64,000 nucleotides of DNA from Acidiphilium sp. (GCA_028688905.1 JAQTXH010000005.1:124001-188000); one strand, 5' to 3'. Shown: positions 35,905 through 45,424, counted from the first letter of the stretch. Notes: generated by a model not told the origin, from the sequence alone. Made by a program: numbers and translations.

Positions 35905-38582
35905 TCGGCCCGATCAGCTTCGCCACCCCGGCGATCCTGGCGGGGCTGGCCCTGCTGCCGGCGCTCTATTTTCTCCTGCGCGCCACCCCGCCGGCGCCGC
36001 GCCGGCAGGTGTTTCCGCCGCTCCGCCTGTTACGCGACATCCTGCCGACCGAGCGCACCCCGGTGCGGATGCCGCTCTGGCTGCTGCTGCTGCGCCTGCT
36101 GGCGGCGGCGCTGGTGATCGTCGGCTTCGCCGGACCGCAGATCGTGCCGCCGCGCCTGTTGCCCGGCACCGGGCCGATCCTGCTCGCGATCGACAACACC
36201 TGGGCGGCGGCAGCGGATTTTCCGGCCCGGATCGAGGCGGCGCGCCGCATCGTCGATCAGGCCGGAACACGTGGGGTGATCATTCTCGCCACCGCCGGCA
36301 CTGCGGCGGGTCAGGCACCACAGGCGAGCGGGGTGCTCAGCCGCACCGGCGCACTGGCGGCACTGGGGGCGCTGCACGCCGAACCCTGGCCCGCCGATCG
36401 GGCGCAGGATGATGCTGCGGTGCGCGAGGTGCGTCGGCGTGTCCATGATGTGACCGGGGTTTATCTGGCCGATGCGCTGGCTGGCCCAGGGCTTGACCCG
36501 TTTGTCGCCTCTCTCGATCCCGTCCGGATCATCACCGATGGCACGCGGGAAATCCGACTGCTGCAACCACCGCGCCTCGCGCAGGATGGCGCGTTGATCG
36601 CCCGGCTGGCCGTGGTGGCACAGCGCGCGGCGGTGGTGCAACCGGTGCTAGCCGAGGCGGCATCCGGTGCGGCGCTGGCGCTGGTCGACGTCAGGGTGTC
36701 TCCCGGCTCCGAACAAGGTGACGCGAGGCTTGACCTGCCGGTAGCACTCGCCGCCCAGGTCGCGAAACTCGCGCTCCCGGGCGTCGCCGCCCCCGGCGGT
36801 ATTGCCCTGCTCGATGGCGCGACCCGACTGGTCACGGTCGGGCTGGCTTCGGGGGGTACCGCCAATCCGGAGCAGCGGCTGCTCGGCACACTCTATTATA
36901 TCCGGCGCGCCCTGCCGGCTGGCACCCCATTCCGCACCGGCAGGGTCGATCAGCTGATCGCCGCCGGGGTCAGCACCATCATCATGGCCGATCTGCCGCT
37001 CGACCCCGGCGAAATCGGCCGGCTGCGGCGGTTCATGACGGCGGGCGGCGTGGTGATCCGCTTCGCCGGACCGCTCACCGCGCCGCAACCCGATGCGCTG
37101 GCCCCGGACACGCTGCTGCGCGGGGTGCGCGCCTTGGGCAGCGCCCTGGCCGCCGGCAAGCCCGAGCGGATCGCCGCGTTCGATCGCGACTCACCCCTCG
37201 CCGGTCTGGCGCTGCCGGACCATGCGACGGTTTCGCGCCAGATCCTCGCCGATCCGGCCACCCTCAATCCCGCCACGGTATGGGCGCGGCTGAGCGATGG
37301 CACGCCGATCATTCTGGGTGCGCGGCAGGGGCGCGGCGCGCTGGTGTCGGTGCTGACCACCGCGAACGCCGCGTGGTCGGACTGGCCGATCGCTGCGGAT
37401 TTTCCGGCATTGATCGACCGTTTGGTGCATCTCGGCATCGGCTCGACCCCGAAGTCGGGCGTGTTGCGGCCGTTGCGGGTGCTGAATGGCGTTGGCACGC
37501 TGGGGGTGCCGGGTGCTGCCGCGCGACCGCTGGCGGCGGGTAACTTTGCCCACACGCTGGTATCGCCCACCCATCCACCGGGTTTGTGGGGTGATACCCA
37601 CGAGGTGGTGGCCCTCAATGTTGGTGGCCATGTGCCCATGCTGGCGGCGGCCTCGTGGCCGGATGGGGTGCCGGTGATCGGGTTGGACGCGGTGCCGCGC
37701 GCCCGGCGGTTCGGCCCATCGATTCTGGCGGTGGCGCTGGCGATCCTGATCGCGGATATGTTGATCTCGCTGGTGTTGCGCGGCGCGGTCCGCTTGCGCG
37801 GCGGCGCTGCGGTTGTTCTGTTGCTGTTCGGGCTGATACCGCGGGCGCATGCGCAATCCGAACCACCGCCGGCGGCGCTCGCGCCGATGCTGGCCTATGT
37901 CAGAACCGGCGATCCAGCGGCCGATGCGATCAGCCGGGCCGGGCTGGGGGCAATCTCGGATCTGGTCAACCAGGAAACCGCCGCCCACCTGGATGGCCCG
38001 CGCGGCGTTACGCCAGGGGTTGATAATCTCAATCTTTACCCGCTGCTGTACTGGCCGATCACCGCGGCAACCCGTCCACCGGACAAGGCCGCGTGCCGCG
38101 CGCTCGACGCGTTCATGGCCGGCGGCGGTCTGCTGGTGATCGATACCGATGGCGGCGGTGCAAATCTGGCCGGGTCCGGTGCCGGGTTCGATCCGGGGGC
38201 CGGTGCTGCGCTGCGCCACGCCACCGCGTGCCTCGCGATTCCGCCGCTCGAAACCCTGACCGATCGCGACACGCTGGCGCATACGTTTTTTCTCGCGCGC
38301 CATTTTCCAGGAAGGTTCGATGGCGCGCCGGTGTTCATCGCGGCCAAGGGCGCGCGCGATGCCGACGGGGTCAGTCCGGTGGTGATCGGATCGAACGACT
38401 GGGCCGGGGCCTGGGCGGTCGATGGCGCGGGGATGCCGATGCGCGAATTGCTGCCGGGCGCGCCGGGGCAGCGCCAGGATGCCGACTGGTTCGGCGTCAA
38501 TCTCGTGATGTATGCGCTGACCGGCACCTATAAATCCGATCAGGTGCAGATCCCGGCGATCCTGCGCCGGCTTGCGCAATAA
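35901..38582 (+). CDS. Membrane protein with BatA-like N-terminus and DUF4159
   Basis: 893 aa. N-terminal membrane hairpin of the BatA/Aerotolerance type (FATPAILAGLALLPALYFLLR and LWLLLLRLLAAALVIVGFAGPQIV), then a VWA-like beta/alpha part beginning GPILLAIDNT, a large extracytoplasmic region, a span near residues 610-630 (SILAVALAILIADMLIS), a second signal-like span (AVVLLLFGLIPRAHAQS) and a C-terminal DUF4159 domain (NLYPLLYWPI, FMAGGGLLVIDTDGGG). In related operons this protein follows MoxR and DUF58. A fusion of two once-separate genes (VWA-like protein and DUF4159 protein) is likely, the second signal marking the joint. Function unknown. Confidence 0.8.
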   Translation: MIGPISFATPAILAGLALLPALYFLLRATPPAPRRQVFPPLRLLRDILPTERTPVRMPLWLLLLRLLAAALVIVGFAGPQIVPPRLLPGTGPILLAIDNTWAAAADFPARIEAARRIVDQAGTRGVIILATAGTAAGQAPQASGVLSRTGALAALGALHAEPWPADRAQDDAAVREVRRRVHDVTGVYLADALAGPGLDPFVASLDPVRIITDGTREIRLLQPPRLAQDGALIARLAVVAQRAAVVQPVLAEAASGAALALVDVRVSPGSEQGDARLDLPVALAAQVAKLALPGVAAPGGIALLDGATRLVTVGLASGGTANPEQRLLGTLYYIRRALPAGTPFRTGRVDQLIAAGVSTIIMADLPLDPGEIGRLRRFMTAGGVVIRFAGPLTAPQPDALAPDTLLRGVRALGSALAAGKPERIAAFDRDSPLAGLALPDHATVSRQILADPATLNPATVWARLSDGTPIILGARQGRGALVSVLTTANAAWSDWPIAADFPALIDRLVHLGIGSTPKSGVLRPLRVLNGVGTLGVPGAAARPLAAGNFAHTLVSPTHPPGLWGDTHEVVALNVGGHVPMLAAASWPDGVPVIGLDAVPRARRFGPSILAVALAILIADMLISLVLRGAVRLRGGAAVVLLLFGLIPRAHAQSEPPPAALAPMLAYVRTGDPAADAISRAGLGAISDLVNQETAAHLDGPRGVTPGVDNLNLYPLLYWPITAATRPPDKAACRALDAFMAGGGLLVIDTDGGGANLAGSGAGFDPGAGAALRHATACLAIPPLETLTDRDTLAHTFFLARHFPGRFDGAPVFIAAKGARDADGVSPVVIGSNDWAGAWAVDGAGMPMRELLPGAPGQRQDADWFGVNLVMYALTGTYKSDQVQIPAILRRLAQ

Positions 38583-40594
38583 TGCTTCCGATCGGATTCG
38601 CACCGCTGGTCCCGGTACCGGCATTGGCAGCGCTGGCGGTGCTGGCCGGACTCGTCGTGCTGCTCGGGCTGGTGCGGCGGGCGCGCGGGGCGATGCTGCG
38701 CGCGCTGGGGTTCGCCCTGCTGCTCGGCGTCCTCGCCGGGCCGCGCTGGCTGGTGCGGACCACGACGCCATTGCCCGACATCGCCCTGGTGATCCGCGAC
38801 CGCTCGCCCTCGATGGCGATCGGTAACCGGACCCGTCTCGCCGATGTCGCGTTTCATCATCTGGTCACGACCCTGCCGCCGGACACGAGGCTGCGCGTGG
38901 CGACCGTGAGCGGGTCGCATGACGACGGAAAGCCGCTGTTTGCCACTTTGCGCGCCGCCCTCGCAGCCATCCCGCCCGATCGGCTGGCCGGGGTGGTGGC
39001 GATTACGGACGGCGAGGCGACGGATAAGCCGGTCGCGGTGCCGTCCGGCGTTCCGGTGTCCGCGCTGCTGGCGGCATCGGGCAACCAGACCGATCGCACG
39101 CTCAGCCTGATCGCGGCACCGCGCTATGGCCTCGTCGGGCATCATGTGACGTTGCGGTTCGTGGTGCGCGACCATGGCGTCGATGATCGTGGCACGAAGG
39201 TGCCGGTGCGCGTGTCGGTCGATGGCAAAATCGCGGCACGGGTGATGGCCTCGGTCGATGCGCCGATGAGCGTTCCCCTCAGGATTGCCCATGCCGGCAC
39301 CTCGGTGGTCGCTGTGGCGGCGCAACCGCTGGCGGGGGAAGTGTCGGTCGCGAATGATCAGGCGGTGTTCGATCTGGCGGGGGTGCGGCGACGGCTGACC
39401 GTGCTGCTGATCGCCGGCGCGCCGAACCCCGGCTTGCGCACCTGGCGGCTGCTGCTGAAGGCCGACCCGGCGGTGCGGCTGGTCAATTTCACCATCCTGC
39501 GCCTGCCGGCCGAACCGCTCGCCGCTCCGGTGCGCGACATGGCGCTGATCCCGTTTCCGGTTAACCAGCTGTTCGGGCGCGACCTCGGCAAATTCGACCT
39601 GATCATCCTCGACCAATTCGCCAACGATGACCTGCTGCTGCCGCCCTACCTCGCCAATATCACCAGCCATATCCGGGCGGGCGGGGCGCTGCTGATCGAG
39701 GCGGGGGCCGAATTCGAAGGCGAAAACTCGCTCGACCGCTCGCCGCTGGAGCCGATCCTGCCGGCGCGACCGTTCGGGGCCGGCACTGTCACCGGTGACT
39801 TCACGCCGGTGCTGACCCAGGATGGCCAGCGCGATCCGGTCACCGCCGCGCTGGCGCATGATCACCTCGGCCCCTGGTATCGCTATGAAAGCGTCCAGAA
39901 AATCGGCGGCGTCACCCTGCTGCGCACCCCCGGCCCGGCCCGCGCGCCGCTGCTCATTCTGGCGCACGCCGGCAAGGGACGGGTCGCGATGCTGTTGTCG
40001 GACCAGTTCTGGCTCTGGGCGCGCGGCGCACTGGCGCATGATCCCGCAATGGCCGGGCCGGCGGAGCCGCTGCTGCGCCGGACAGTTCACTGGCTGCTCG
40101 GCGAACCCTCGCTGGCGGCACGGCAACTGAACGCCCGGTTCGACGGCGATACCCTCACGATTGAACGGCGCTCGCTGCATGGTGGCCCCGCCGGATCGGC
40201 GGTGGTGACCGACCCGGCGGGTACCGCGTCGACCATAACCCTGCATCGCACCGGACCCGGACGCTACGCGGCGACAATGAAAACGAGCGAGGCCGGCGTC
40301 TGGCAGGTGCGGGCGCAGGGGATGACCGCCTATGCCGGGATGGCGGACGATAATCCGAAGGAACAGGAGGATTTGGCAGCGACCGACCGGGTGTTTGGCC
40401 CGATTGCGGATCGCACCGGGGGGCGAAACGTCTGGCTAGGTGGTACCCCAAAGCCGGGTTGGGTCGGATTGCTGCACCGAAGACACGCCGCATTGGTGAC
40501 CGGCGCGCGCGACATCCCGATCCCGCCGGCTCTGCCGACGGTAATCCTTGCCCTCGCGCTGCTGGCGGCGGCGTGGTGGCGGGAGCGGGGTTAG
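38582..40594 (+). CDS. Large membrane protein with VWA/GATase1-like domain
   Basis: 670 aa, its ATG overlapping the previous stop (TAATG). Two N-terminal membrane spans (about residues 12-30 and 39-57), then VWA-like strand DIALVIRDRSPSM, an extracytoplasmic beta region, a class-I glutamine-amidotransferase-like part (RLTVLLIAGAPNPGLRTWRLLL, FDLIILDQFANDDLLLPPYLANI, IRAGGALLIEAG) and a final C-terminal span (VILALALLAAAWW). Such proteins end MoxR operons in many alphaproteobacteria. No catalytic Cys-His pair of true amidotransferases is obvious. Function unknown; likely partner of the DUF4159 protein in the membrane. Confidence 0.75.
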   Translation: MLPIGFAPLVPVPALAALAVLAGLVVLLGLVRRARGAMLRALGFALLLGVLAGPRWLVRTTTPLPDIALVIRDRSPSMAIGNRTRLADVAFHHLVTTLPPDTRLRVATVSGSHDDGKPLFATLRAALAAIPPDRLAGVVAITDGEATDKPVAVPSGVPVSALLAASGNQTDRTLSLIAAPRYGLVGHHVTLRFVVRDHGVDDRGTKVPVRVSVDGKIAARVMASVDAPMSVPLRIAHAGTSVVAVAAQPLAGEVSVANDQAVFDLAGVRRRLTVLLIAGAPNPGLRTWRLLLKADPAVRLVNFTILRLPAEPLAAPVRDMALIPFPVNQLFGRDLGKFDLIILDQFANDDLLLPPYLANITSHIRAGGALLIEAGAEFEGENSLDRSPLEPILPARPFGAGTVTGDFTPVLTQDGQRDPVTAALAHDHLGPWYRYESVQKIGGVTLLRTPGPARAPLLILAHAGKGRVAMLLSDQFWLWARGALAHDPAMAGPAEPLLRRTVHWLLGEPSLAARQLNARFDGDTLTIERRSLHGGPAGSAVVTDPAGTASTITLHRTGPGRYAATMKTSEAGVWQVRAQGMTAYAGMADDNPKEQEDLAATDRVFGPIADRTGGRNVWLGGTPKPGWVGLLHRRHAALVTGARDIPIPPALPTVILALALLAAAWWRERG

Positions 40595-40670
40595 AACATG
40601 ATCATCGGTTATCCTCATCGGTTCAGACGGAATTGGCTGAAGCGATAAAGATGGTCGCTGAAAGATCGGT

Positions 40671-41594
40671 CTAAACGCTCAGCGTCTTGCCGAATACCGT
40701 GCGGCCCATGATGTCGATGAAGTCGAGATGCACACTCTGCGCCACGACCGTGACGGCAAGGAAGCCGTGGTCGCCGGAGCAATAGCCCTGGCGGCTCGGT
40801 GTGCCGGTATCGTAGGTTTCCGAGCCGGCCCCGGTGGTAACGTAGCTGATCCCGGTCATTTCGACGTATTGCATCGAGTGGTCGTGGCCGTTGATGTAGA
40901 GCGCTACATTGTGGCGGCGCAGGATCGGTTCGAAGGCGGCGATCATGTCCGGCTGGTCGTGGCCGGGGCCGCCGAGGGCGGTGTAGAGCGGGTGATGGCC
41001 GATGACGATTTTCCAGCGCGCGGTCGATTTTGCGAGGGCGGCATCGAGCCAGGCACGCTGGGCGTGCGGGTTCTGGCCGGTGGTGTTGGTGGTGGTGCCG
41101 GCGTATTTGCGGATGAAGGGCGAAGTGTCGAGGTAGAAAATCTCGGCGTGCCGGTTATCGGGCAGGGCGATTTTGGTCGTGTAGTAACGGGCGGGCAGTC
41201 GCCAGCGGGTCGAATGGGCCGTGTAGTCAAGCTGGGCCTGGGTATTTCCGCGATAGTCATGGTTGCCGAGAATGATGTGCCAGGGGCGGTGTAGCGCGGC
41301 CTCGGTATAGACGTTTTCAAAACTGGTTCGCCACTGCGGATCGTGGATGCTGGAGACACCGGACTCATAAAAATTATCGCCGGCGGAGACAATGAATTCA
41401 GGGTTGGCAAGCGTTGCCGCCGCCGCCATCGCGGTGCCGACCGCGCGCTGGTGATGCGCGCCGTCGCGGCCCCAGTCGCCGATGACGAAGAATTTTGAGC
41501 TTGCTCCCGCTGCCATCGCAGGGGCGGTGGCGAGCAGCGAAACCGCGCCGAGTTCGGCGGTGGATTCCAGAAAACGGCGGCGGGAAATACTCAT
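40671..41594 (-). CDS. Tat-exported metallophosphatase (purple acid phosphatase type)
   Basis: 307 aa. The signal MSISRRRFL is a twin-arginine motif, followed by a hydrophobic stretch to ATAPAMAAG. Metallophosphoesterase motifs in order: GDWGRDG, SAGDNFYESG, GNHDYRG, GHHPLYT, GHDHSMQ. The arrangement is that of tartrate-resistant (type 5) acid phosphatases, with an Fe/Zn or Fe/Fe centre; folding before export fits Tat use. It should release phosphate from organic esters in the periplasm. Stands alone with its own short upstream region; no Pho box was recognised. Confidence 0.88.
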   Translation of the reverse strand: MSISRRRFLESTAELGAVSLLATAPAMAAGASSKFFVIGDWGRDGAHHQRAVGTAMAAAATLANPEFIVSAGDNFYESGVSSIHDPQWRTSFENVYTEAALHRPWHIILGNHDYRGNTQAQLDYTAHSTRWRLPARYYTTKIALPDNRHAEIFYLDTSPFIRKYAGTTTNTTGQNPHAQRAWLDAALAKSTARWKIVIGHHPLYTALGGPGHDQPDMIAAFEPILRRHNVALYINGHDHSMQYVEMTGISYVTTGAGSETYDTGTPSRQGYCSGDHGFLAVTVVAQSVHLDFIDIMGRTVFGKTLSV

Positions 41595-41664
41595 GAGGCG
41601 TCCTTGGTCGGTTCGACGGCTACTTTATCCCGACCAGGGACGCTTGTCATATGGCGGTTCGGTG

Positions 41665-42267
41665 TCAGGCCGCGAGTTTCGCCGCGATCTCGGCGACGTG
41701 CTTGCCCTGCGCGCGGGCGAGGGCGCGTTCGTTGGCACTCGGAACGCGCGAGCCATCGCTGTTCGATATCGTGGTGGCACCATAGGGGGTGCCGCCGGTG
41801 ATTTCAGTCATGATGGTCAGTTCGGGATTGGAATAGGGCACCCCGACCACAATCATGCCGTGATGGAACAGCGTGGTGTGAAACGAGGTGATGGTGGTTT
41901 CCTGGCCGCCATGCTGGGTGCCGGTACTCGCGAACACCGAACCCACCTTGCCGATCAAGGCTCCCTTGGCCCAGAGGCCGCCGGTCTGATCGAGGAAGTT
42001 GCGCATCTGGCCGCACATGTTACCGAACCGGGTGGGGGTGCCGAAAATGATCGCGTCATAATCAGCGAGTTCGCCGGGGGTGGCGATCGGGGCGGCCTGA
42101 TCGGTCTTGGCATGGATCGCCTTGAGGGTTTCTTCCGGCATGGTTTCGGGAACGCGCTTGAGGGTGACAGTGCTGCCGGCGACGCCCTTGGCACCTTCGG
42201 CGACGGCACCGGCCATGGTTTCGACGTGGCCCCACGTGCTGTAATAAAGGATCAGGATCTTAGCCAT
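41665..42267 (-). CDS. wrbA: WrbA-type NAD(P)H:quinone oxidoreductase
   Basis: 200 aa. Flavodoxin-like: FMN phosphate loop [48 protein letters not shown], and [15 protein letters not shown]. WrbA forms tetramers that bind FMN and reduce quinones by two electrons, protecting from redox cycling. Length is standard. A phased GATATC array lies 45-70 bases upstream (annotated), suggesting a dedicated regulator. Confidence 0.95.
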   Translation of the reverse strand: MAKILILYYSTWGHVETMAGAVAEGAKGVAGSTVTLKRVPETMPEETLKAIHAKTDQAAPIATPGELADYDAIIFGTPTRFGNMCGQMRNFLDQTGGLWAKGALIGKVGSVFASTGTQHGGQETTITSFHTTLFHHGMIVVGVPYSNPELTIMTEITGGTPYGATTISNSDGSRVPSANERALARAQGKHVAEIAAKLAA

Positions 42268-42311
42268 GATGATGCTCCGTTACGGTTGATCGGTCCGCAC
42301 GACATAGGCGC

Positions 42312-42337
42312 GATATCGTTCGATATCAAATGATATT
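42312..42337. promoter_or_regulatory. GATATC/GATATC/GATATT array, 10-bp phasing, upstream of wrbA
   Basis: Three copies of GATATC (the third GATATT) begin at 42312, 42322 and 42332, that is one helical turn apart, separated by GTTC and AAAT. They lie about 45-70 bases before the wrbA ATG. An operator for a repressor or redox regulator is the simplest reading; the protein is not encoded nearby. Confidence 0.5.
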
Positions 42338-42352
42338 TTTAGGACGGCAGGG

Positions 42353-43294
42353 TCAAAAATGCTGCCAGCCCGGGTGGGCGAACGCCATGACGACTCCGTG
42401 GCCATCGGTCACCACGATTTTGCGGTGCGAATCGGTGAAAACGCCAATTCTGGTGATTGGTACCGGCGCGCACGCTGCCCGCAGGGCCGGTTCGGTCCCC
42501 GCCGGGGCCGCCAAGACTAATTCGTAGTCGTCGCCGCCGGTCAGGCGGGTTTCCAGCCACGCCTCGCCCGCTGCGCGCGCGGGTACCGATGCCGGTACCA
42601 GCGCCGCCTCGATTTCCGCGCCGAGTCCGGAATTTTCGCAAATATGCCCCAGATCCTGCACCAACCCATCGGAGACATCGATCGCGGCGTGAACCCAGGA
42701 TGCCAACCGCAATCCGATACGCGGTTCCGGCAATAATCGCCGTTCGCGAAAATACCCGGTAGGGTCAGCAAGCTTGCCGCGTGCCGCCTCAAGCCCCAGT
42801 ACGGCGTCACCGATGGTTCCGGTCACGAACACGGCATCGCCGGCGCGGGCACCGGCACGGTGCCACGCCAAACCCGGGGCGACGTGGCCGATCATCGTCA
42901 CCGAGGTCATCACCGGGCCGGGGGTCGATGTGCTGTCGCCGCCAAACAGCGCAATGCCGAATTTTTGCTGATCCAGCCTCAATCCGTCGGCAAAGTCTGC
43001 CAGCCACGTCTCGGGCGTATCGGCGCGCAACGCGGTGGTCAATAAATAACCGATCGGTTCGGCCCCCATCGCCGCCAGATCCGAAAGGTTCCGGCGCAGT
43101 AGTTTGCGCGCGACGCAATCCGGCGGGTCGTCGGGCAGGAAATGCACGCCTTCGACCATCTGATCGACGGTCAGGACCAGGCTTGTGCCGGCCGGCGGCG
43201 TCCATACCGCCGCATCGTCGGTCAGTCCGAGCGCTGCTTCATTTGCCAGTGGCGCGAAATACCGCGCGATCCGGTCGAACTCACCACCGCTCAC
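42353..43294 (-). CDS. thiL: Thiamine-monophosphate kinase
   Basis: 313 aa, GTG start overlapping the nusB stop (GTGA). ThiL phosphorylates thiamine monophosphate to the active pyrophosphate. Motifs: GEFDRIARYFAPLA head, GLTDDAAVW (metal/ATP site), DQMVEGVHF, RRNLSDLAAMGAEPIGYLLTTAL, LFGGDSTSTPG and the IDVSDGLVQDLGHI block. Last gene of the nine-gene rpiB-thiL run; pairing of nusB and thiL at the end of riboflavin genes is common in proteobacteria. Confidence 0.95.
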   Translation of the reverse strand: MSGGEFDRIARYFAPLANEAALGLTDDAAVWTPPAGTSLVLTVDQMVEGVHFLPDDPPDCVARKLLRRNLSDLAAMGAEPIGYLLTTALRADTPETWLADFADGLRLDQQKFGIALFGGDSTSTPGPVMTSVTMIGHVAPGLAWHRAGARAGDAVFVTGTIGDAVLGLEAARGKLADPTGYFRERRLLPEPRIGLRLASWVHAAIDVSDGLVQDLGHICENSGLGAEIEAALVPASVPARAAGEAWLETRLTGGDDYELVLAAPAGTEPALRAACAPVPITRIGVFTDSHRKIVVTDGHGVVMAFAHPGWQHF

Positions 43295-43791
43295 CCCGCT
43301 TCGCTCTCCGCGAATTCGTGCGGCCTTAAAATCCGTGCCATGCGGTCAAGCACCGCATTACCGAGTTGCACGGCGTCGTCTTTCAAAAATCCGTGGGCGA
43401 CATCGAGATATTCGTTGATCACCACCCGCGGCGGCGGACCATCGGTCATCCATAATTCCGCCCCGGCCGCCCGCAGCAATGCGCGTAGCACCGGGTCAAG
43501 CCGGGTCATCGGCCAAACTTCCGGCAAAAGACTGACAATCATCGGATCGATTACGTCCTGCTGCTCGGTGGCGATCCGGACGATCCGTGCAAATAGCGGT
43601 GCATGCGCTTCCGGCACCCGGCCATCTGCAACGCCGGGTTTGCCTGGCACCTCCCCGATCCGGTAGCGGATGAACTGGTCGATCACGGTTTCGGCGGTTT
43701 CGCCATTCTGCTCGCACTGATACAAAGCCTGCACCGCCGCCACGCGCGCGAGGGTGCGTGGCCGCACGCCCTTGCCAACCGGCAACCTCAC
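43291..43791 (-). CDS. nusB: Transcription antitermination factor NusB
   Basis: 166 aa. The all-helical NusB fold is recognised by RxxxRVAAVQALYQCEQNG at the start and by LIRALLRAAGAELW...VVINEYLDVAHGFLKDD (the usual INEYVELA motif) at the end. NusB binds boxA RNA with S10 (NusE) in rRNA antitermination. GTG start overlapping the ribH stop; it is translated in the middle of riboflavin and thiamine genes. Confidence 0.93.
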   Translation of the reverse strand: MRLPVGKGVRPRTLARVAAVQALYQCEQNGETAETVIDQFIRYRIGEVPGKPGVADGRVPEAHAPLFARIVRIATEQQDVIDPMIVSLLPEVWPMTRLDPVLRALLRAAGAELWMTDGPPPRVVINEYLDVAHGFLKDDAVQLGNAVLDRMARILRPHEFAESEAG

Positions 43792-44270
43792 GCCGCCCCC
43801 AGACGACGTGCCAGCGCGATCTGCTTGAGGCAGGCGACCGCCGCCTCCGCCCCTTTGTTAGGGCCGGTCTCGGCGGATCGCGCCTCGGCTTGCGCAATCG
43901 TGTCCACCGTCAGCAGGGCGGTGCCGAGGCAGATGCCATATTGCAGGGCCACGTTCATCAACCCGTTCATCGCGCCATTGCAGATATACTCATAATGATC
44001 GGTCTCGCCGCGCACCACGCAGCCGAGCGCCACAAACCCGTCAAACCGGGTTTTACCACGCAACGCAATCCGCAGGGCTTGTGGAAGTTCATAGGCACCT
44101 GCCACATCGACGGCCTCGAAGCGTGCGCCGGCCTGGCGCAATGTCACCTCCGCCGCCGCAGTCATGCCATCGACGATGCCGCGATAATACGGCGCACGGA
44201 TCAACAGGATGTGTGGGGCCTCGCCCGGCACGACCGGCGCTTCCGGGGCGAGCGCATCGGCGGTACTCAT
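43788..44270 (-). CDS. ribH: 6,7-dimethyl-8-ribityllumazine synthase
   Basis: 160 aa. RibH condenses 5-amino-6-ribitylamino-uracil with 3,4-dihydroxy-2-butanone 4-phosphate. Motifs: VAGAYELPQAL, ALGCVVRGETDHYEYI (catalytic His region) and the C-terminal AEARSAETGPNKGAEAAVACL. The N-terminus is extended by about 20 residues over the minimal form (APEAPVVPGEAP). Start overlaps the ribB stop (ATGA). Confidence 0.95.
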   Translation of the reverse strand: MSTADALAPEAPVVPGEAPHILLIRAPYYRGIVDGMTAAAEVTLRQAGARFEAVDVAGAYELPQALRIALRGKTRFDGFVALGCVVRGETDHYEYICNGAMNGLMNVALQYGICLGTALLTVDTIAQAEARSAETGPNKGAEAAVACLKQIALARRLGAA

Positions 44271-45424
44271 GGCGTGGCCTTATCCTCGATCGGCAATTGA
44301 TCCACGATGTTCAACCCGTACCCCTCCAGCCCGATAACAGCGCGTTTGTGGTTCGACAGCAGGATCATGTCGCGCACCCCCAGATCGTTCAGAATTTGCG
44401 CCCCAATGCCATAGTCGCGCAATGCTGTGCGGGTTCTGGCCCCGCCCATGATCTGTGCCAACCGCGCCGAGACCGCATCGGATCGGGCCTCGCGGATCAG
44501 CACGACAACGCCGCGTCCCGCTTCCGCGATCTGTGCCATCGCGCGGCGCAGATCGCGGATATGGGGACCGCCGAGAATGTCATCGATCGTGCTGATCGCA
44601 TGCATCCGCACCAACACCGGTTCATTCGCCATGACATCACCCTTGACCAGCGCGAGATGCTCGACATGATCGACGGTATTTTCGAAGCTGACCATGCGCC
44701 ATTGGTGACCCGCGCCATCGGTTACGGTGCCATCGCCAGTGCGGCGGACCAGTTTTTCGGTGCGGCGGCGATACGCGATCAAATCGGCGATCGTGCCGAG
44801 TTTCAGGTTATGATATTGCGCGAAGCTGACAAGGTCGGGCAACCGCGCCATGGTGCCGTCTTCGTTCATGATCTCGCAGATCACCCCGGCGGGCGTCAGC
44901 CCCGCCAGCCGCGCGATATCGACGGCCGCTTCGGTGTGGCCGGTGCGGACCAGCGTGCCGCCATCGCGTGCCATCAGCGGGAAAATATGGCCCGGCATCA
45001 CAATGTCCGCAGCACCGGATTCGGGGTTGATCGCCACCGCGACGGTCCGTGCCCGGTCGGCCGCCGAAATGCCGGTGGTGACGCCCTCGCGCGCCTCGAT
45101 CGAGATGGTGAAGGCGGTTTCGTGGCGCGACCCGTTCGATGGCACCATCATTTTCAAGCCGAGCGTCTCGCAGCGCGATTTTGTCAGCGCGAGGCAGATC
45201 AACCCGCGTGCGTGCTTGGCCATGAAATTGACCGCATCGGGAGTGGCGAACTGCGCCGGGATCACCAGATCGCCTTCATTTTCACGGTCTTCGTCATCGA
45301 CCAGGATGAACATCCGCCCCGCCCGCGCTTCATCGATGATTTCCGAAGCGGACGACAAGTAGGTTTGCAACGACCCAGTCTGCATTGACCCAGTCTGCAT
45401 TGACGTAGTCTTGAACCGATCCAT
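44267..45424 (-). CDS. ribB: 3,4-dihydroxy-2-butanone-4-phosphate synthase with decayed GTP cyclohydrolase II domain
   Basis: 385 aa from the ATG overlapping the ribE stop (TGATG). The N-terminal DHBP synthase is intact: [57 protein letters not shown]. The second half has the layout of GTP cyclohydrolase II, but the three zinc-ligand Cys are missing (RMHAIS where HSEC is expected; HIRDLRRAM for the RCDCG block), so only DHBP synthase activity is likely, as in many alphaproteobacterial RibB-like proteins. GTP cyclohydrolase II must come from another gene. The N-terminus has a short QTGSM repeat (15-nt tandem units). Confidence 0.9.
   Translation of the reverse strand: MDRFKTTSMQTGSMQTGSLQTYLSSASEIIDEARAGRMFILVDDEDRENEGDLVIPAQFATPDAVNFMAKHARGLICLALTKSRCETLGLKMMVPSNGSRHETAFTISIEAREGVTTGISAADRARTVAVAINPESGAADIVMPGHIFPLMARDGGTLVRTGHTEAAVDIARLAGLTPAGVICEIMNEDGTMARLPDLVSFAQYHNLKLGTIADLIAYRRRTEKLVRRTGDGTVTDGAGHQWRMVSFENTVDHVEHLALVKGDVMANEPVLVRMHAISTIDDILGGPHIRDLRRAMAQIAEAGRGVVVLIREARSDAVSARLAQIMGGARTRTALRDYGIGAQILNDLGVRDMILLSNHKRAVIGLEGYGLNIVDQLPIEDKATP
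45372..45401 (-). repeat. 15-nt tandem repeat in ribB 5' end
   Basis: GACCCAGTCTGCATT occurs twice in perfect tandem (45372-45386 and 45387-45401), with a degenerate third unit GACGTAGTC after it. It encodes repeated MQTGS residues in the RibB N-terminus before the catalytic domain. Unit number may vary between strains without changing the frame (15 nt). Confidence 0.8.

Noticed and set aside
37191-38771. 526-codon minus-strand frame opposite the DUF4159 protein
   Set aside because: No recognisable content and crosses two overlapping real genes.
44081-45388. 435-codon plus-strand frame opposite ribB/ribH
   Set aside because: Antisense of certain genes, rich in Arg/His/Gln, no domain.
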